Below, one piece after another: positions 20,200 through 23,117 of a DNA stretch of 23,117 nt. Below the pieces are notes generated by a model. It made no database searches. It was not told where the DNA came from and saw only the letters and a program-made list of their open reading frames with translations. Origin of the DNA: Copromyces sp. CBS 386.78 (Eukaryota > Ascomycota > Sordariomycetes > Sordariales > Sordariaceae); the NCBI GenBank assembly GCA_030685235.1, contig MU839317.1, forward strand, positions 1-23,117. Reading direction: 5' to 3'. The position numbers were made by a program, and so were the translations under genes. The first letter of the stretch is position 1. Every line of letters begins with the position of its first letter.

Positions 20200-21890
20200 A
20201 ACGCGAATCGAATTTAAGGGGTAGCGTTACCGCCTTTATAATAATACTATACACTACGATAACGGCTATTATAACGTAATTTATCGAAAAGTTAGCGAAT
20301 TTTATAAAATCCTTACTTGGACAATCTAAAATTAATAACGTAATCGTAATAATACTTTACTATTAATACCTAAAAAGGGTAAAATATAATAGCCGCTAAT
20401 AGAAAATAAATTATATAAAACTTTTTAGAATATTCGTCGTAAAAATAAAGCGCTAATAATTCGATATTAGTTTCGTCGCTGGGCGACCGCTCTATTTACT
20501 AAAATCTATCCAAAAATTAAAAATGAATTTACATTCTCAAATAAATAATTTACGAATTTCTACTATTACTTCATTATCTAATAATAAAGAATTACCTATT
20601 AAACTTAGAAGCTTCCTAGCGAATTGCTAGTAAAAATTAATAATTTTCTTCAGTAAATAAATAATCTAAAAGGCGGGTATTCGAAAGAGGGGTAATTAAC
20701 CGTAATTGTATTTTCTAAATTTATTAAATATAATAGCCAACTAACTATTATCAGTACCCGTATACAATTCCTACTATTTTATATTATTAACCTTAATAAA
20801 GTAACCTTCAACTTCGAATACTTCGATAGTACTATCTACAATTTTAAAAGTTTACGAATTATCGTAGGCAAGACCGTTCGAAACAATTAAAATAAATAAT
20901 AATACTCTTTCGTCCTCTATATTTTTAGCGATAGTAATTAGCGTTTAAAACCGACTATTATTTTTTATAAGGAGGGGAAAATCTATAATAAAGAATAATA
21001 CTTCTATACTAAAAATATAATAATCTAATTTAATAAAGAGGTATACTAGAACGAAACCCTCTTTAGTACGTAAATAAAGGAAGAATTATAATTAATTATA
21101 AGAGAGTTAGGGGGAAATATACTATTAATAATAAATATATACTTATTTTACAATTCTTAGAAGGTTAGAAATACTATTAGCCAAATTAACGAATCTATAC
21201 CCTACTTACTAATTATAACCATAATTCCTAATAGCCTTATAAATCTATTATAACCGCTAAATATAGCAATTAATTTATTATTTAAAATTATAATAAAAAA
21301 CGAAACCGAATAATTGCAAGAATAATAGTATAAAAATAACCTAAGTAAACGTTAGTCCGTCTCTAATAAAAAAGTATTAATTATTTACGCCGTCTTTCGT
21401 TATTATAAGAAATTGTAAACGGATAAGAAAAATATAGTTATTAAATCTTTTAAAATTAATAGTATCTCCATCCTTCCAAATAGATTATAAAATTATCTAA
21501 TTAGTATTAAAGAAATTAATAACGATACTCTAATTTAAGATAATTAATAAAGCGTAACTAGCACAATTAACGACGAAATAAGCGAATTAAAAACTATCCT
21601 TAAAAATAGAAATAATAAAGGTTTATACTATAATTTTAACGACGAAGAAGTAATAGAAAGGAAGGAAAAAGTAAAGTAAACAACTCTAACCAAATATAGC
21701 CACTATATTATAAAAAAATTAAAGGCAATATTATACAAAAGAAGCTAATTGTAATCTAATAATAAAGGGGATTTATATATAAAGTTAAAGGTATACGAAC
21801 TAATATAATAGAAATAGGTTAAAAAGGAAGTAAATTAACGACTTTAATAATTAATAATTTAAATAATAGCAATTAAACTTCATTACTATT
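20200..21890 (+). pseudogene. pogo/Tigger/Fot-like DDE transposase with CENP-B-type DNA-binding domain, RIP-inactivated
   Basis: One plus frame is legible from about 20,200 to 21,890 with only TAA/TAG stops. The N-terminal part resembles the CENP-B/Tc5 helix-turn-helix region: RRKNKALIIRYxFRRWATALF at about 20,420-20,495, then KLPSELLVKINNFL at 20,609-20,650. The catalytic DDE_1 region follows with KPTIIFYKEGKI from 20,948. An ILLIINIY strand near 21,119-21,142 has Asn where the second catalytic Asp is expected. The family signature is at 21,224-21,286, IPNSLINLL then a stop, then PLNIAINLLFK, the mutated form of iPxxxTxxLQPLDVxxNxxfK. The tail is Lys/Glu-rich. The enzyme would cut and paste the surrounding element at TA sites. 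The start codon is lost, and the 5' limit is uncertain. Confidence 0.85.
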
Positions 21891-22290
21891 ATTAATAAAT
21901 TCGCTATTTTTAATATTATTACCCTTATTCTCTTTAATATTATTACCCTCATCCTCGCCGTCGTTATAATAATAATAATAAATAGTAAAGCCGTTCTACT
22001 AAGTACGAACCTTCTAAAGGCGGTTATCTTAATAATTCTAGTATTTACTTAAATCTATAATATAATAACGTACCTCCTTCCTATCCCTAACCTCGTTCTC
22101 GATAAAATAACGGCTATTATTACGAACCTAGCTATAATAAATCTCTTTATTGAAATCTATAAGGGTAATACCCTCTAATACGTTAGGAATTAATAAAATT
22201 CGAAGGACGAAGAAATATTCGTACTTCTCATAAAATTAACGAAAATTAAGGTAATCGTCGGTTACATTTGGGCAACGAACGTTAATACCA
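21855..22290 (-). pseudogene. Second reading frame of the transposon, convergent with the transposase
   Basis: A minus frame of about 140 codons runs from 22,290 to a TAA at about 21,857, with six or seven TAA/TAG stops. Legible pieces are YEKYEYFFVLRILLIPNVLE, YFIENEVRDRKEVRYYIIDL and a final acidic, Asn-rich tail with NDGEDEGNNIKENKGN. It converges on and may overlap the last codons of the transposase. Pogo-type elements normally have one gene, so a second frame is unusual. It could be an accessory protein, a captured host fragment or a chance open frame. No domain is recognised. Confidence 0.4.
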
Positions 22291-22621
22291 TAAGTTTATT
22301 TATATTAAATCCCTTTATTTATTTATAGACAATATTAATTACGTTAAATAGGACTCTCTTATAGGCTATAAGGATAGGTATGAACGATAAGGGTAGTATA
22401 TCTAAATAGTAGCACTATAACAAGGGTAAAAGAAACAGGGGTAAAAGAGGGAGAAAAACTAGGCTAGATCCCCTAGCAAAATAGAAGAAATCCCCCCAAC
22501 AAAAGCACAGTAAAAAAGGCCCAGTTAATAAGCCCCCGACCAGAAATATTGTACCCTCACGTTAACTCATATACATTTACATATACAGGAAGCGGGCTGA
22601 ATCTGCCAGCTCCCTGTGCTT
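22291..22621. other. Right subterminal region of the transposon
   Basis: No gene is seen. From about 22,400 CA and TG return to normal, with purine-rich stretches (GGGGTAAAAGAGGGAG). ATCTGCCAG occurs twice, at 22,600-22,608 and at the inner edge of the terminal repeat (22,622-22,630), a possible repeated transposase-binding site. Confidence 0.6.
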
Positions 22622-22673
22622 ATCTGCCAGAAAAACAGGGTTAGCTTTTAGCCAGTTTCTCGAGATTCTACGG
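22622..22673. repeat. Right terminal inverted repeat
   Basis: The repeat begins ATCTGCCAGAAAAACAGGGT and ends GAGATTCTACGG, followed by the TA duplication. Differences from the left repeat are at positions 2, 21, 24 and 38 counted from the tip. Confidence 0.93.
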
Positions 22674-23000
22674 TACGCCATCGGCCATCAGCCACTAGCA
22701 GGTTCTTGACCGGTGGTCTGTCTGCCTTGGAGGTGGGCAAGGTAATGCATCAACCTTAGCCATATCACCTCACAAGTGCATTTTCCACCTTTGCGGCTGA
22801 GTGATGAGCGAACCTCGTCCAACCATCGTAAGACGGGCTTGAGGGGCTTGAAGGCAGAGCATCGTAAAGATGACAACATCATTGGATCTGTGTGGGGGAC
22901 GATAACCGACACGAGGTCGAGCCCCGCACGCCTCGTTGCCTCTTCTCTTTCTTCTCTTTTCAGCCATGGATTCTGTTTGTTTACTTGCCCTTTATGTGTT

Positions 23001-23023
23001 GGGGGGGGGGGGGGGGGGGGGGG
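23001..23023. repeat. 23-base poly-G tract followed by CCCCC
   Basis: Twenty-three consecutive G are followed directly by five C. Such a run is prone to replication slippage, can form a G-quadruplex, and its exact length is unreliable in most sequencing chemistries. Confidence 0.95.
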
Positions 23024-23047
23024 CCCCCAAGCGAGTTTTGATTTTTT

Positions 23048-23060
23048 AAAAAAAAAAAAA
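23048..23060. repeat. 13-base poly-A tract
   Basis: Thirteen A precede a TATATAAAAG sequence. Poly-A next to a TATA box is a common fungal promoter feature, but the downstream gene is outside the window. Confidence 0.9.
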
Positions 23061-23117
23061 CTATATAAAAGACCCCCGGCATAAGGGATTGTGGCTTTGG
23101 TGTGGGGTGGGGTGTCA

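Larger units (their letters stand above)
19683..22673 (+). mobile_element. 2,991-bp pogo/Tc1-type DNA transposon, internally RIPped
   Basis: The element is bounded by 52-bp terminal inverted repeats (48 of 52 identical) and flanked on both sides by TA (19,681-19,682 and 22,674-22,675). TA is the target-site duplication of the Tc1/mariner/pogo superfamily. Inside, the plus strand holds a transposase relic and the minus strand a second frame. The core, about 19,850-22,400, is strongly RIPped. The outer roughly 170 bp on the left and 270 bp on the right keep normal CA and TG. The flanks read as continuous un-mutated DNA once the element is removed, so it inserted into that segment. It is longer than typical Fot1-like elements (about 1.9 kb). 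Confidence 0.9.
22676..23117. other. Un-mutated right flank
   Basis: CA and TG are normal. A pyrimidine-rich run ends in TTTTCAG just before CCATGG at 22,964-22,969, which looks like a splice acceptor and start context. However, the frame from that ATG runs into the poly-G tract and stops after 26 codons. Longer frames here are on conflicting strands and read poly-Gly through the G tract. TATATAAAAG at 23,062-23,071 could be a TATA box for a gene beyond the window edge. Confidence 0.5.

Noticed and set aside
20017..20217. A 66-codon open frame on + inside the transposon
   Set aside because: It lies in a different frame from the transposase, whose motifs are recognisable. Its composition is that of chance AT-rich sequence.
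22776..23084. A 102-codon open frame crossing the poly-G tract
   Set aside because: It depends on reading the homopolymer as poly-Gly, and its register would change with any error in G count.

Overview
The window looks like a repeat-rich, probably subtelomeric or accessory stretch from a filamentous ascomycete (Pezizomycotina) that practises repeat-induced point mutation (RIP). The evidence is two large AT-rich blocks in which the dinucleotides CA and TG are almost absent while CG stays common. That is the footprint of CpA-to-TpA mutation on both strands. It removes ATG starts and turns Gln and Trp codons into TAA/TAG, so no intact gene survives in these blocks. Protein relics can still be read in frame through the in-frame stops. 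No intact gene is convincingly present anywhere in the window.

Layout. 1-600: a hexanucleotide microsatellite, a minisatellite and un-mutated unique-looking DNA. About 600-18,190: a saturated RIP block with at least six fairly secure and several weaker gene relics. The recognisable ones are a DUF6589-type protein (+, 1.65-3.01 kb), a SET-domain protein (+, 3.6-4.4 kb) and a RecQ-like DExH helicase (-, 18.0-15.0 kb). Between them lie unidentified minus-strand reading frames, one of them about 460 codons long with no frame change. About 18,190-19,680: un-mutated DNA with a pyrimidine tract and two TTAGGG units. 19,683-22,673: a 2,991-bp TA-flanked transposon with 52-bp terminal inverted repeats, an internally RIPped pogo/Tigger/Fot-like transposase on + and a second, convergent reading frame on -. 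22,676-23,117: un-mutated DNA with a 23-G and a 13-A homopolymer.

Interpretation. The large AT block is not just ordinary retrotransposon debris. I recognise no reverse transcriptase or integrase in it, and the relics look like a helicase, a chromatin-type enzyme and uncharacterised fungal proteins. It may be a RIP-inactivated cargo-carrying element or a duplicated gene-bearing (possibly subtelomeric) segment. A short palindromic motif around TTCGCTYTAATTARAGCGAA recurs through it, often where a reading frame ends. Family assignments come from motifs read by eye through the mutated codons. No search was run.
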